Assembly: GCF_000214495.1 (NCBI RefSeq)
Contig: NZ_AFIJ01000023.1
Location: forward strand, 1-64,000
Direction: 5' to 3'
Origin: Megasphaera lornae
GTDB taxonomy: Bacteria; Bacillota; Negativicutes; Veillonellales; Megasphaeraceae
DNA length: 64,000 nucleotides
The position numbers and the translations under genes were made by a program. Positions within the stretch are counted from its first letter, which is position 1. Each line of letters starts with the position of its first letter. Below the pieces are notes generated by a model, which ran no database searches, had not been told where the DNA came from, and worked only from the letters and a program-made list of their open reading frames with translations. Shown one piece after another: positions 25,601 to 33,469 of the stretch.

Positions 25601-26036
25601 GATCCGACACGGTCGTCGCCACCGCCTGCAGCGCCGCCGGGGACACGCAAAACGAACGACATTCTTCAATAAACGTCCCGACCGTTTCCGAAAAATGCGG
25701 CTGTACAGCCGCTTTCCGCAAAACGGTCAACTCGCTTTCCATTTGTCGCAATAATCGCTGCAACACCAACATGCGCCCCAATTCGGAGACCGCCGCCCGC
25801 TTGCATCCCCGCTCCTGCAACACTAAATAAGCCAACCGCGAAAAACCGACAACTTGTATCCCCGTATACCCTTTGCCCGGCATCCGTTCCGCCAGTCGCC
25901 GTTCCATCGTATACGTCGCCTGATCCGGCACTAAAAATAACGCCGCCCGGCCGGCCCGTTGACAAGCGGCCAATGCCCGTAAGCAGCGTTCCGTTTTACC
26001 GCTGTTGCTGCGCCCCAGAATAAGTTTTACCGCCAT
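22662..26036 (-). CDS. addB: ATP-dependent helicase/deoxyribonuclease AddB
   Basis: Second subunit of AddAB: an inactive helicase-like scaffold that recognises Chi and a nuclease domain for the other strand. 1124 residues. It begins with a P-loop GRSNSGKT (8-15). The nuclease site is IDYKSGRKE. Cysteines of the iron-sulfur staple are one in the GTCPFAF segment and three in MPCTYCLYHAVCRF near the C-terminus, as in Bacillus AddB. AGGAAGG precedes the ATG. First gene of the addB-addA-sdaAB-sdaAA unit, with a near-perfect promoter. Confidence 0.94.
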   Translation of the reverse strand: MAVKLILGRSNSGKTERCLRALAACQRAGRAALFLVPDQATYTMERRLAERMPGKGYTGIQVVGFSRLAYLVLQERGCKRAAVSELGRMLVLQRLLRQMESELTVLRKAAVQPHFSETVGTFIEECRSFCVSPAALQAVATTVSDPSLADKLQDIARVYEAYTRVLTARFGNADDLLTALAAEIKYAGFLQHIPVLVDGFQWFTPQQLQVLEQLEKYAGPLTVTLSLDGEHLASQAGETALFHRSYETYGALRRLFPHSEQICLPPRLTNGAARMAHAFFRPVPAVRSRATAGIHIWECTSKEAEFEGVAKKIIQLCRQGYRYKDFLLVVRTSEEYNQLAERIFSMYRIPLFSDYQRPMASHPIVETVVSLLQVFRTSWTYEALFQLLKSDLFPISRDDADALENYCLAYGIQGGQWLADKAWYDDGTDARTASGINRIRRQVRDLLLPCWQESRSSHTLQTWCTLLYTWLKRLQVPATLRRWRQEDADAGCPGEAKEHEQVWKELLAFLQEIVTLCGEEEMGLEDFAVILEDGLKTLKFSLIPPTLDHVTLTSVERGYTLQGKTVFICGMNDGIFPKRNREEGLFHDGERQQLEKAGLYLAPGSRFRSLQEKYLFYLAVTRSLQEVYLTYALADESGAAREPSLWIRQLLERGYVDGVRTVSDGISPGEEAAAITSAEAAVRLLPGQLQPAVDGGEVAPVWWALYDQLLRTSQKQAVRQAVRGLFHTNVAAPLTASVVRRLFAPQGILHGSVTKFEQYGTCPFAFFARYGLQLEARQRYRFVAPDLGLLVHGALKYMGDALLREGKQWRDLEMRQIPEYCRQATEVTAPSVRQDILMSNAYFRHIKERLIQTLIRTVRRLREFSEVSNFQMKGLEIAFGGKNGVWEPLQFTLPSGGKVSISGQIDRLDMLQEGEISYVAVIDYKSGRKEPALQPVFLGLDLQLLTYMIVALRQLGEKAVPAAVLYCYVRDDKISADHMVTETEKMALFQKKSKMSGFFLDDGRTMRQLDTSMQAYSEFLNLRLKKDGSLSNAGNQMYTESGWSHMLAVVQRRLRQAAQKITEGDIAVRPVLWQHRMPCTYCLYHAVCRFDTAFGNTYRVCRTIGNEDLRDKIRVEGEGEDGMD

Positions 26037-26144
26037 ACTATATACATTCCTTCCTGTCCGACACTGCTTCCCGCGCCGTTCACCCCGTGCCCGGTCGTTC
26101 CCGTAACGCGTGTACGGCCTTGCCTGTACGCGCTTATCTTTTTC

Positions 26145-26172
26145 ATTATACGTAGCCCCCTGCGAATGTCAA
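26145..26172 (-). promoter_or_regulatory. promoter of addB-addA-sdaAB-sdaAA
   Basis: Minus strand: consensus TTGACA (26172-26167), 16-bp spacer, consensus TATAAT (26150-26145). Leader of about 100 nt. Confidence 0.85.
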
Positions 26173-26191
26173 TACCGCTCAATACACGAGA

Positions 26192-26217
26192 AAAAAACGG
26201 CAGTTATGCCGTTTTTT
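26192..26217 (-). terminator. terminator overlapping the ADP-ribosylglycohydrolase stop codon
   Basis: AAAAAACGGCA (26192-26202) pairs with TGCCGTTTTTT (26207-26217); the 4-nt loop contains the TAA of the upstream gene (26204-26206). U-tract in the minus direction. Confidence 0.88.
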
Positions 26218-27247
26218 CCCGATTTGCCGCCGCATATAATGCCGCGGATATAGTTTTCAGCACGCCTAAACATTCCAAATTTTTTTGCCAATGATTCGGC
26301 ACGGCCCGACAACCGTATAACGCGCCCGCAATATTGCCGCACACGGCACCGCACGTATCGCTGTCGCCGTCATGATTGCACGCCATAATTACCGCTTCCC
26401 GCAGCGAATCATTTTTTAACACACAATACACGGCAATCGCCAACGCTTCATCCGCCCGCCATCCCAAGCCGAGTTTCTGCAACGAATGTACCGGATTCCG
26501 ATCCGTAACCGCTTCATCGACGGCACGCACCAACACCTTCAACACGGGAATCCCTTGCGGCCGCTGTTGTAAAAAGCGAAAAGCGTCCGCCAGCGCCTCC
26601 CGTAGAGCGCCGCCCCCGGTCAACACGGCAATGACGGCGCTCAACGTGCCGGCCGTTAAATACGCCGCCGGATTCCCGTGCGTCAATTCACCGGAACGAC
26701 AACCGACGGCAAAGGCCTTTTCCGGATCGGCGGAAAAATACAACCCCACCGGCGCCGAACGCAATACACCGCTGCCGTTACAATCATTGGGAGCCGGCCG
26801 ATCGGCAAAAAACTCTCCCGCCGCCAGCGTAACTAACGAATTTTTTCGCGGATACCGCCGGGCAAACAAACTCTTATCACCCATTAAATCATAGCCCCAT
26901 GCCGTTTCATGCGCCTGTCGTCGCATCCACGCTTCCTGCTCCGGCTCCACCACGCGTTCGGTCTGCGTATAATACCAGCGCATGTACGAACGATATAAGC
27001 CCTGATCGAACGCCAGTCCTTCATGCGCCGCCCAAAGCAGGCCGTCGGCAGTAAAAATTGTTAATTGCGTATCGTCGGAAACGACACTTTTATTCCCGTG
27101 ATTGGGCAACGCCAACACGGTTCGCAAGCCGTGAGAACCGTACCGCTTATGAATCGTTTTTAAGTCCAACTTTTCCAAAAAATATCCCAGCGCATCGCCT
27201 GTCGCACCGCCTAATAAACAACCGTCGAACCGTTCCGTTCCTTCCAT
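26204..27247 (-). CDS. ADP-ribosylglycohydrolase family protein (DraG-like)
   Basis: 347-residue hydrolase likely to remove ADP-ribose from a protein or small acceptor. Metal-binding motifs of the family are present: GATGDALG near the N-terminus, VSDDTQLT (two Asp of the dinuclear Mg site) and HDGDSDTCGAVCGNIAGALYG near the C-terminus. AGGAGGG decides the start at 27247. No DraT-like ADP-ribosyltransferase or toxin is next to it. It follows the CDF transporter by 25 bp in the same direction and its stop lies within the terminator loop. Target unknown. Confidence 0.86.
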   Translation of the reverse strand: MEGTERFDGCLLGGATGDALGYFLEKLDLKTIHKRYGSHGLRTVLALPNHGNKSVVSDDTQLTIFTADGLLWAAHEGLAFDQGLYRSYMRWYYTQTERVVEPEQEAWMRRQAHETAWGYDLMGDKSLFARRYPRKNSLVTLAAGEFFADRPAPNDCNGSGVLRSAPVGLYFSADPEKAFAVGCRSGELTHGNPAAYLTAGTLSAVIAVLTGGGALREALADAFRFLQQRPQGIPVLKVLVRAVDEAVTDRNPVHSLQKLGLGWRADEALAIAVYCVLKNDSLREAVIMACNHDGDSDTCGAVCGNIAGALYGCRAVPNHWQKNLECLGVLKTISAALYAAANREKTA

Positions 27248-27272
27248 ACCGTCGTCCCTCCTATACGCGCCG

Positions 27273-28217
27273 TTACGCCCGCTCCTCCGTATCATACTTC
27301 CGTGCCAACCATTTTTTCATCGTCGTAAACGTAATGGTTACCCGTTTTTCATGGTCTCCGGAGCCTAACGCCGCAGCAATTTCATTCCGAATAAAATCCA
27401 ACTCCGTCACCTGTTGCAGGGGATAATCGGGAGCTACTAAAATATCAATTTCAATAAATTCGGCCCGTCCGAATACCTGTACCCCGGAAACATAGTCGGA
27501 AAACCCGTACCGGACTGTAAAGCCGTCCATAACGGCTTGTACATGCTCATGTAACGCTACGGGAGCCATGCCCAGTATTTGCCGGATAGCCGGCCCTAAA
27601 ATTTGCACGGTCGGGAAAATCATTTGTATTCCCAAGGCCATCATAATCACCGGATCCACATATACCTGCAAGTTCGCATAGGGCGTGAACTGCAGCGCCC
27701 GGGCGCCGCCGAAACCGATCAATAACCCGGTGGCCAATACGGCATCAATCAACCAACTCACATTATCATAATGTACTAAATACGAGTGTACTTTTTTATT
27801 GGCCCGGCGTACATAGCCGTAAAAACTCCAATCGGCAAGCGTAAAAAACGCCGCATAATATACGGCCGTCCCGAACTCCACTTCGCGACCGCCGTGCCAC
27901 AGGCCCCACATGCCGGCAACCACCGCATATAGGACGATAAAAAAGGTGAATATCCCTTCCAGCAGCATGACCGCCGGCTCACATTGCCAATATCCGAACG
28001 GAAACCGTTTGCCCGTTTTTCGACGTGTCAACAGGGCCGTCAACATCATCAGTAACTTAATAATCATCGCCGCCACCGAAAAAATACCGTCCAATAAAAT
28101 CGCCTGTGAATGGCTTTGAATCCCCATCCATAAACCGCCGACCGCCACGACTCCCATCATAAGAGCCGATAAAAACAGTAATCTCGTTTCTCCGTGACGC
28201 CAAATTTGTTGTGTCAT
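27273..28217 (-). CDS. cation diffusion facilitator (CDF) family transporter
   Basis: 314-residue membrane protein with about six transmembrane helices (LLFLSALMMGVVAVGGLWMG, then AILLDGIFSVAAM, and HYDNVSWLIDAVLATG with its conserved Asp) and a cytoplasmic C-terminal domain (from about residue 205). CDF proteins export divalent cations such as Zn, Mn, Fe or Co by proton exchange. The usual HxxxD pairs are incomplete here (LDG in TM2, NxxxxxD in TM5), so the metal cannot be assigned. ATG 28217 is preceded by GGGAGGAAAGAGG, and a hairpin overlaps that ribosome site. Confidence 0.82.
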   Translation of the reverse strand: MTQQIWRHGETRLLFLSALMMGVVAVGGLWMGIQSHSQAILLDGIFSVAAMIIKLLMMLTALLTRRKTGKRFPFGYWQCEPAVMLLEGIFTFFIVLYAVVAGMWGLWHGGREVEFGTAVYYAAFFTLADWSFYGYVRRANKKVHSYLVHYDNVSWLIDAVLATGLLIGFGGARALQFTPYANLQVYVDPVIMMALGIQMIFPTVQILGPAIRQILGMAPVALHEHVQAVMDGFTVRYGFSDYVSGVQVFGRAEFIEIDILVAPDYPLQQVTELDFIRNEIAAALGSGDHEKRVTITFTTMKKWLARKYDTEERA

Positions 28218-28227
28218 CCTCTTTCCT

Positions 28228-28254
28228 CCCGACAAAAATTATACGCTTGTCGGG
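28228..28254 (-). promoter_or_regulatory. hairpin touching the ribosome site of the CDF gene
   Basis: CCCGACAA (28228-28235) is the inverse repeat of TTGTCGGG (28247-28254), loop 11 nt. In the mRNA the 3' arm ends GUCGGG, whose last three bases belong to the GGGAGG ribosome site. No U-tract, so translational control is more likely than termination. Confidence 0.4.
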
Positions 28255-28385
28255 AACCTGTCCAAATACGCACTGTAATACCGCTTTTCCGCGCCGATGC
28301 AAGAGCGTACGGCGCGACGCGCCGCCTCTCCGCCCGGCTCCGTACACGCCGGTACCTCTCTCCCGGTGCCGCTTGCCCTGCACAT
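28239..28385 (-). CDS. possible 48-codon leader ORF upstream of the CDF transporter
   Basis: ATG at 28385 with GGAGG at 6 bp. It encodes a 48-residue, Arg/Gly/Ala/Glu-rich peptide with three cysteines (C2, C14, C29). It stops at 28239, inside the hairpin that abuts the CDF ribosome site. No homology recognised. Support is positional only: good ribosome site, short distance to the transporter, and a stop placed where a translating ribosome would disturb the hairpin. Could be chance in GC-rich sequence. Confidence 0.3.
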   Translation of the reverse strand: MCRASGTGREVPACTEPGGEAARRAVRSCIGAEKRYYSAYLDRFPTSV

Positions 28386-28519
28386 AAAATTCCTCCGAAA
28401 GTATTTACATTTTCATCATATTAGTATATCATAAATATTTTATATTCTTTACCAAGTATACCGGATTGTTACCCTTCTTGGCAAATCTTTACCTTTTTCG
28501 TGCATTATCCGCCCATACC

Positions 28520-28548
28520 TGTACAGAACCGCTCGTCCGGAGTACAAT
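28520..28548 (+). promoter_or_regulatory. promoter of mscS
   Basis: TGTACA (28520-28525), 17-bp spacer, TACAAT (28543-28548). Confidence 0.55.
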
Positions 28549-28579
28549 AAACATATCTGAATAAGAAAGGAAATTTCCT

Positions 28580-29467
28580 ATGACTGTATACCCGAATTCG
28601 ACAGCCGCCGTTACTTCGCATGTAGGTCGGCAAGTTTCCTCCGGACTGCTGTCGTTTGAACAAGTTTCCCATTTTCTCCTCGCCCACGGCCCCAATGTGG
28701 TCTATGCGATTATTATTTTTATCATAGGCCGTTATATCGCCAAATTTTGCAAAAAACTCATCAGCCAAATGATGCGTCATGCCGACTATGACCATACGGT
28801 GAATACCTTTGTCAGCCAAATCATCTATTACGGACTTTTGGCGCTCGTCATCCTTTCGGCCGTCAATAAACTCGGCATTCCCACCAACTCCTTTATTGCC
28901 GTCTTCGGCGCCTTCGGTCTCGCCGTCGGCTTGGCCATGCAAAACAATTTGGCCAATTTCGCTTCGGGAATTCTGCTGTTAATCTTCAAACCGTTTAAAG
29001 CCGGTGACTGGGTCAGTTTACCTGCCACCGAAGGAACCATTAAAGGCATTCAACTCATGAATACCGTCCTGATTACCAAAGACAATAAAACCGTGTTCAT
29101 TCCCAATTCGCAAATCACGTCTTCCCAAGTCACCAACAGTTCGTATATGGAGGAACGCTATATTCCGCTGCTCCTCGATATCAGTTATGACAATGATCAT
29201 CATCAGGTCATCCGCCTGTTAAAAGAAGTCTTTCGCAACGATGCGCGCATTCTCAATGCCGACACGGCGGAAATCGGCATTCGGGAATTTGCGGATAATG
29301 CCGTACGGATTGCCGCCTATCCGCTAGTAAAAAACAGTCATTTTATTGCCGTGCGCTATGACCTGCTGTCCGCCATAAAAGATGCGTTCGACGCGCATCA
29401 TATTGTAATTCCTTACCCGCAACGCGTCGTCTACATGAAAGCGGAGGCGACTGCCGAAAAAAAATAA
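28580..29467 (+). CDS. mscS: small-conductance mechanosensitive channel, MscS family
   Basis: 295-residue channel that opens under membrane tension to release solutes during hypo-osmotic shock. Three N-terminal transmembrane helices (about 37-55, 75-97, 105-135). The pore helix TM3 has the Gly/Ala-rich FGAFGLAVGLAMQNNLANFASG, followed by the conserved FKPFKAGDWV and VFIPNSQI of the beta domain. The C-terminal alpha/beta cage domain is complete. AAAGGA upstream of the ATG. Monocistronic, ending at a long bidirectional terminator. Confidence 0.93.
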   Translation: MTVYPNSTAAVTSHVGRQVSSGLLSFEQVSHFLLAHGPNVVYAIIIFIIGRYIAKFCKKLISQMMRHADYDHTVNTFVSQIIYYGLLALVILSAVNKLGIPTNSFIAVFGAFGLAVGLAMQNNLANFASGILLLIFKPFKAGDWVSLPATEGTIKGIQLMNTVLITKDNKTVFIPNSQITSSQVTNSSYMEERYIPLLLDISYDNDHHQVIRLLKEVFRNDARILNADTAEIGIREFADNAVRIAAYPLVKNSHFIAVRYDLLSAIKDAFDAHHIVIPYPQRVVYMKAEATAEKK

Positions 29468-29475
29468 CCCCCCTG

Positions 29476-29524
29476 AAAAAAAGAGGGACGAAGAAAGATA
29501 TTCTTTCTTCGTCCCTCTTTTTTT
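29476..29524. terminator. bidirectional terminator, mscS versus CoA-transferase
   Basis: Stem of about 21-23 bp built on AGAGGGACGAAGAAAGA and its complement, 3-nt loop, A-run left and T-run right. Serves both converging genes. Confidence 0.93.
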
Positions 29525-29526
29525 TA

Positions 29527-30864
29527 CTATCGCTTATTACTCTGTCGCCAAATCCCCTGCGCCGCCGCCGCTTGAATCAACATCTCCCGAAACTCCGGAT
29601 GGGCAATGGCAATCAGCGCTTCCGCACGTTGCCACGTCGTTAATCCCGCCAACTGCGCCACACCGTATTCGGTGACCAAATACGGCGCCTGCGTCCGCGG
29701 CGTAGTAATAATGTCCCCGGCCGTAAACCGCGGCACAATATGCGAATGTTTCACGCCATGTTTATCCGCATGCATCGAACGCATAGCCAAAAAGGCCTTA
29801 CCTTCCGCCGCCATATACGCGCCCGTAATAAAATCCAGCTGGCCGCCGGTACCGCTGATTTGCCGTATGCCCGCCGATTCGGAAGAAACTTGCCCGTATA
29901 AATCCACGGCAATACAGCCGTTAATGGACACAAAATTATCCAATTGGCGAATCACTTCCGGATTATTCACATAGCTCATGGGCGCCGAAAGAATATCTTG
30001 ATTATAATGCAAAAACTCATACAATTCCGCCGATCCCAGACAAATAGAAAACACGCCTTTATGTCGCTGCAGTCGCTTGCGCTTATTGGTAATTTTCCCG
30101 GCCTTGTACAGCTGCAAATAGCCGTCGCTCATCAACTCCGTATGCATCCCCACATCTTGCAAGTCCGAAGCGGCAATCAATTCTCCCAGCGCGTTGGGAA
30201 TGCCGCCGATTCCCAATTGCAAATTCATGCCGTCATATAAATACGGAAAAATATGGGCCGCAATTTGCCGATCCGACTCCGTCGCCGCACGCCCGGGAGC
30301 GGTGCATAACGAACCGTCATACTCTACCACGTGCGTAACCTCGGAAATATGGATATGATCATTTTCCATACCGTAAACGACCGGCATATGCGGATTGACC
30401 TCTAAAATAATCACTTCCGCCGCATCCAACACTTCCTGCTGACAGCAATTCGTCAGTCCGTAAGAAAAATTGCCGCGTGCATCCATGGGCGCAACCGTAA
30501 TCATGGCCGCATTGACCGGCGCCAGGCCGCGACTGTAATACGAACCGCAGTTGCGAAACGCCATAGGCGCGTGAAAGGCCCGTCCCTGATCCAAATACTG
30601 CCGATCCAATCCCGAACAATGCCACAAATTATACGTAAACGCCTGCCGTTCTTTATCCTGCTCCACCACCTGTACGGGGCGACAGGAAATGGCATTGCGA
30701 ATCTTGACATCCCTCAATTCGTCCCGTCTGGCGGCCAAGGCGCAGTCCAAAGCGGTCGGAAACGAACAGCCCTGACTGTAATCAATCCAATCACCGCTCT
30801 TTACCGCTTGTACCGCTTCTTGCGGCGTACATAATTTTTTCTTATATTCCTCATATACCTTCAC
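29527..30864 (-). CDS. acyl-CoA:carboxylate CoA-transferase (acetyl-CoA hydrolase/transferase family)
   Basis: 445-residue enzyme of the butyryl-CoA/4-hydroxybutyrate:acetate CoA-transferase family. It exchanges CoA between an acyl-CoA and a carboxylate through a glutamyl-CoA intermediate. Evident are LGIGGIPNALGELI, the HTELMSDG segment that contains the catalytic Glu and GTGGQLDF (glycine loop). GTG start at 30864, 4 bp after iorB; GCGGGTGA is a weak ribosome site, so coupling is likely. The operon suggests aryl-acetyl-CoA from IorAB as donor with acetate or another acid as acceptor. Short-chain substrates cannot be excluded by sequence. Confidence 0.85.
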   Translation of the reverse strand: MKVYEEYKKKLCTPQEAVQAVKSGDWIDYSQGCSFPTALDCALAARRDELRDVKIRNAISCRPVQVVEQDKERQAFTYNLWHCSGLDRQYLDQGRAFHAPMAFRNCGSYYSRGLAPVNAAMITVAPMDARGNFSYGLTNCCQQEVLDAAEVIILEVNPHMPVVYGMENDHIHISEVTHVVEYDGSLCTAPGRAATESDRQIAAHIFPYLYDGMNLQLGIGGIPNALGELIAASDLQDVGMHTELMSDGYLQLYKAGKITNKRKRLQRHKGVFSICLGSAELYEFLHYNQDILSAPMSYVNNPEVIRQLDNFVSINGCIAVDLYGQVSSESAGIRQISGTGGQLDFITGAYMAAEGKAFLAMRSMHADKHGVKHSHIVPRFTAGDIITTPRTQAPYLVTEYGVAQLAGLTTWQRAEALIAIAHPEFREMLIQAAAAQGIWRQSNKR

Positions 30865-30868
30865 ACGA

Positions 30869-31486
30869 TCACCCGCTTATATGGCGTATCTCCCCCGGCG
30901 GCGTCGTTTTTCCTGCCGCCTGCCGTCCTTTTTCAAAGGCTTGTATATTGACCGCCGCATACTCTTTTTTTACCGTTTGCGCAATACTCGCCTGCCAATC
31001 TATCTGCAGTAAGCCCAAGACTTCAATTAACGCCCCTAACAGCACCATATTCGCACTTTTTACATGGCCCGCCCGGGCGGCTATTTTTGCAGCCTCCAAC
31101 CGCACGACCCGGATTTTCTGTTGCAACGCCGCCACGCCGCCTTCCGGATAGGTACAGGCACCGGAAAGCACCGGCATTGACGGAATCCGATGCATATTCA
31201 CGACGGCAATCCCGTCCGGTTTTAAAAATTTTGCATACCGAGCCGCTTCCATTTCTTCAAAAGCCACTAAAATATCCGCCATACCTTCCCCGATAATCGG
31301 CGAGGCCACAGCATCGCCGAACCGCACTTGCGAACTTACACTGCCGCCGCGCTGACTCATCCCGTGGACTTCCGCCATCTTCACATCATAGCCCGCCGCC
31401 ATTAATCCGGACGTCAAAATTTTGCCGGCCAAAATCGTGCCTTGACCGCCGACCCCCGCCAATACAACACTGGTTACCGCCGTCAT
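30869..31486 (-). CDS. iorB: indolepyruvate:ferredoxin oxidoreductase, beta subunit
   Basis: 205-residue pyruvate-ferredoxin-oxidoreductase gamma-type domain (VVLAGVGGQGTILAGKIL, EVHGMSQRGGSV, MADILVAFEEMEA). Together with IorA it oxidatively decarboxylates aryl pyruvates to aryl-acetyl-CoA while reducing ferredoxin. The gene begins immediately after the iorA stop codon (no spacer), with GGAGGGA inside the end of iorA, so the subunits are translationally coupled. Confidence 0.94.
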   Translation of the reverse strand: MTAVTSVVLAGVGGQGTILAGKILTSGLMAAGYDVKMAEVHGMSQRGGSVSSQVRFGDAVASPIIGEGMADILVAFEEMEAARYAKFLKPDGIAVVNMHRIPSMPVLSGACTYPEGGVAALQQKIRVVRLEAAKIAARAGHVKSANMVLLGALIEVLGLLQIDWQASIAQTVKKEYAAVNIQAFEKGRQAAGKTTPPGEIRHISG

Positions 31487-33268
31487 TTACGCTCCCTCCT
31501 CCGCTGCAATAGCCTGTACGGGACAAACTTGCAAACACACCGTACAACCGACACAATCCGCTTGCGATATATGCGCCTTCCGGCTGTCCGTTTCATAACG
31601 CAACGCCGGGCACCCCGTACGCAAACAGGTTTTACACCCTATACACGTGTCCCGATCCACCCGGCACGGTACGCGCCGCACCTTATATTGCCGCGTTTCT
31701 TCCGGGGTAAATTTTTTCAAAACGCACGGCCATTTCGTAATAATGACGCTCGGCGCATCCGTAACCGCAAAAGCCCAATCCAGCGCCTCTTTCATCTCCT
31801 GTAACTGCAAAGGATTGACACTGCGTACCCGCGGAATCCCCAAGGCCCGGACTACCGTTTCAATCGCAATCGACGTTGTCGCCTCGCCCTTGAGCGTATA
31901 CCCCGTACCGGGATGATCCTGGTGGCCGGTCATCCCGGTAATGCGGTTATCCAAAATAACGCAAATGGCCGGCGAACGATTATACACCACTTCTATAAGC
32001 GAATTAATCCCCGTATGGAAAAACGTAGAATCCCCCATAACTCCTACGACACGTTTTTGTTGCCCGCTCTGCGCAAACCCGTGACACAACCCGTGGCTGA
32101 CGGAAAATGCGCTCCCCATACAGACGGCCAAATCCTTGGCGCTCAGCGGCGCCGCTCCCCCCAACGCATAGCAGCCGATATCGCCCACCATCACCGTATC
32201 TTTACGCTTGCCCAATTCATAGAAAAACCCGCGATGCGGACAGCCGGCGCACAGCGTAGGCGGTCGCGGCACCGTAAACCCGTCATCGAGCTGAATGCCG
32301 ACGGCCGCTTTCTGTAAAATACCGTTACCGACAATATTCGGATTCAACTCGTCTATGTTGGGAATCACCTCTTTACCGCGACAGGGGATCCCGGCGGCAC
32401 GAATCATTTCTTCCATAAACGGGTCCAATTCTTCTACGACATACAACGTGTCCACCTGTGCGGCAAAGGCCCTTATTTTTTCTAAAGGCAACGGGTACGT
32501 AAACCCCAATTTTAAATACGAAGCCCGTTCTCCCAACGCTTCCTTCGCATACATATAAGCGGCGCCGGCCGCTACAATGCCGATCCGCGTATCATGCATT
32601 TCCGTAACATTGAACGGCGACGTTTCCGCATATCGACGCAACTTTTCTTCCCGTTCTTCCACCACATAGCGCCGTACTTTGGAAATCGCCGGCACGGCAT
32701 CCATTTTTTCTCGCGCCTTTACATAGGGAACGGGCGTAAATTCTGTTCGTGCCGCCGTTTGCACGGCACTCTCGGAATGACAAATACGGGTGGTCAACCG
32801 CAACATAACGGGAACCCCGTACGTTTCACTGACCGCATACGCCTCCTTGACCATGGCTAAACATTCCTGCGAATCGCTCGGTTCAAACATGGCGATTTTC
32901 ATCGCCTTGGCATACTGCCTGTTATCCTGTTCATTTTGAGACGAATGCATTCCCGGATCGTCGGCGGAAACAAACACAAACCCGCCGTTAATTCCCAAAT
33001 ACGAAAACGTATACAACGGATCGGCGGCCACATTCAGGCCCACCATTTTCATCGCCGCAAACGCCCGCACGCCGGCAATGGAAGCCCCTATGGCCGCTTC
33101 TGCGGCGACCTTTTCATTCGGAGCCCATTCCGCATACATTTCTTCATACGTTGCCGCTTGTTCCAAAATCTCCGTACTCGGCGTTCCCGGATACGCCGAA
33201 GCGAACGTCACCCCGGCTTCATATAAGCCGCGGGCAATGGCTTCGTTGCCGGTCATTAACCTTTTCAT
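31487..33268 (-). CDS. iorA: indolepyruvate:ferredoxin oxidoreductase, alpha subunit
   Basis: 593-residue catalytic subunit. N-terminal domain MTGNEAIARGLYEAG...AYPGTPSTEI; thiamine-diphosphate domain with GDIGCYALG, VMGDSTFFHTGINS and ILDNRITGMTG. A C-terminal two-[4Fe-4S] ferredoxin domain has CIGCKTCLRTGCP and CVGCTVCLQVCP. It acts on indolepyruvate, phenylpyruvate and hydroxyphenylpyruvate from transaminated aromatic amino acids. The ATG at 33268 has AGGAGG at 8 bp; an ATG six bases earlier is too close. First gene of the iorA-iorB-CoA-transferase operon, read from a sigma-54 promoter. Confidence 0.95.
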   Translation of the reverse strand: MKRLMTGNEAIARGLYEAGVTFASAYPGTPSTEILEQAATYEEMYAEWAPNEKVAAEAAIGASIAGVRAFAAMKMVGLNVAADPLYTFSYLGINGGFVFVSADDPGMHSSQNEQDNRQYAKAMKIAMFEPSDSQECLAMVKEAYAVSETYGVPVMLRLTTRICHSESAVQTAARTEFTPVPYVKAREKMDAVPAISKVRRYVVEEREEKLRRYAETSPFNVTEMHDTRIGIVAAGAAYMYAKEALGERASYLKLGFTYPLPLEKIRAFAAQVDTLYVVEELDPFMEEMIRAAGIPCRGKEVIPNIDELNPNIVGNGILQKAAVGIQLDDGFTVPRPPTLCAGCPHRGFFYELGKRKDTVMVGDIGCYALGGAAPLSAKDLAVCMGSAFSVSHGLCHGFAQSGQQKRVVGVMGDSTFFHTGINSLIEVVYNRSPAICVILDNRITGMTGHQDHPGTGYTLKGEATTSIAIETVVRALGIPRVRSVNPLQLQEMKEALDWAFAVTDAPSVIITKWPCVLKKFTPEETRQYKVRRVPCRVDRDTCIGCKTCLRTGCPALRYETDSRKAHISQADCVGCTVCLQVCPVQAIAAEEGA

Positions 33269-33331
33269 GCGCATACCCTCCTTTACTATTCGCTGCACTT
33301 GCAACCTATTTACTCCTTCTGCCCGTATCTA

Positions 33332-33348
33332 TGCAATCCCCGTGCCAA
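33332..33348 (-). promoter_or_regulatory. sigma-54 (-24/-12) promoter of iorAB
   Basis: Minus strand TTGGCAC-GGGGA-TTGCA: exact match to the sigma-54 consensus, with GG (33346-33345) and GC (33334-33333) twelve bases apart. Expected start near 33321, about 53 nt before iorA. A sigma-54 activator gene is divergent from it. Confidence 0.93.
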
Positions 33349-33392
33349 CCGTCCGGTCCTGTAAAACCGTACATTCCGATACGGCCGCTTTC

Positions 33393-33431
33393 TTTTACGT
33401 AAAATTATTGTTACAATATTTTTACATAAAA
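33393..33431. promoter_or_regulatory. paired activator sites (enhancer) between iorA and its regulator
   Basis: TTTTACGTAAAA (33393-33404) is a perfect palindrome. TTTTACATAAAA (33420-33431) repeats it with one change, centre-to-centre 27 bp. Between them lies another inverted repeat, ATTGT-T-ACAAT (33407-33417). They sit about 75-105 bp upstream of the predicted iorA start, the normal place for sigma-54 enhancers. The second copy overlaps the regulator's -35. Confidence 0.65.
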
Positions 33432-33449
33432 GAACTCATTTCGTATTAT
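33421..33449 (+). promoter_or_regulatory. sigma-A promoter of the sigma-54 activator gene
   Basis: TTTACA (33421-33426), 17-bp spacer, TATTAT (33444-33449), each five of six. It gives a very short leader. The -35 lies in the second operator palindrome, suggesting autorepression. Confidence 0.7.
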
Positions 33450-33469
33450 GTTTATCGCAGGAGGTCCCT

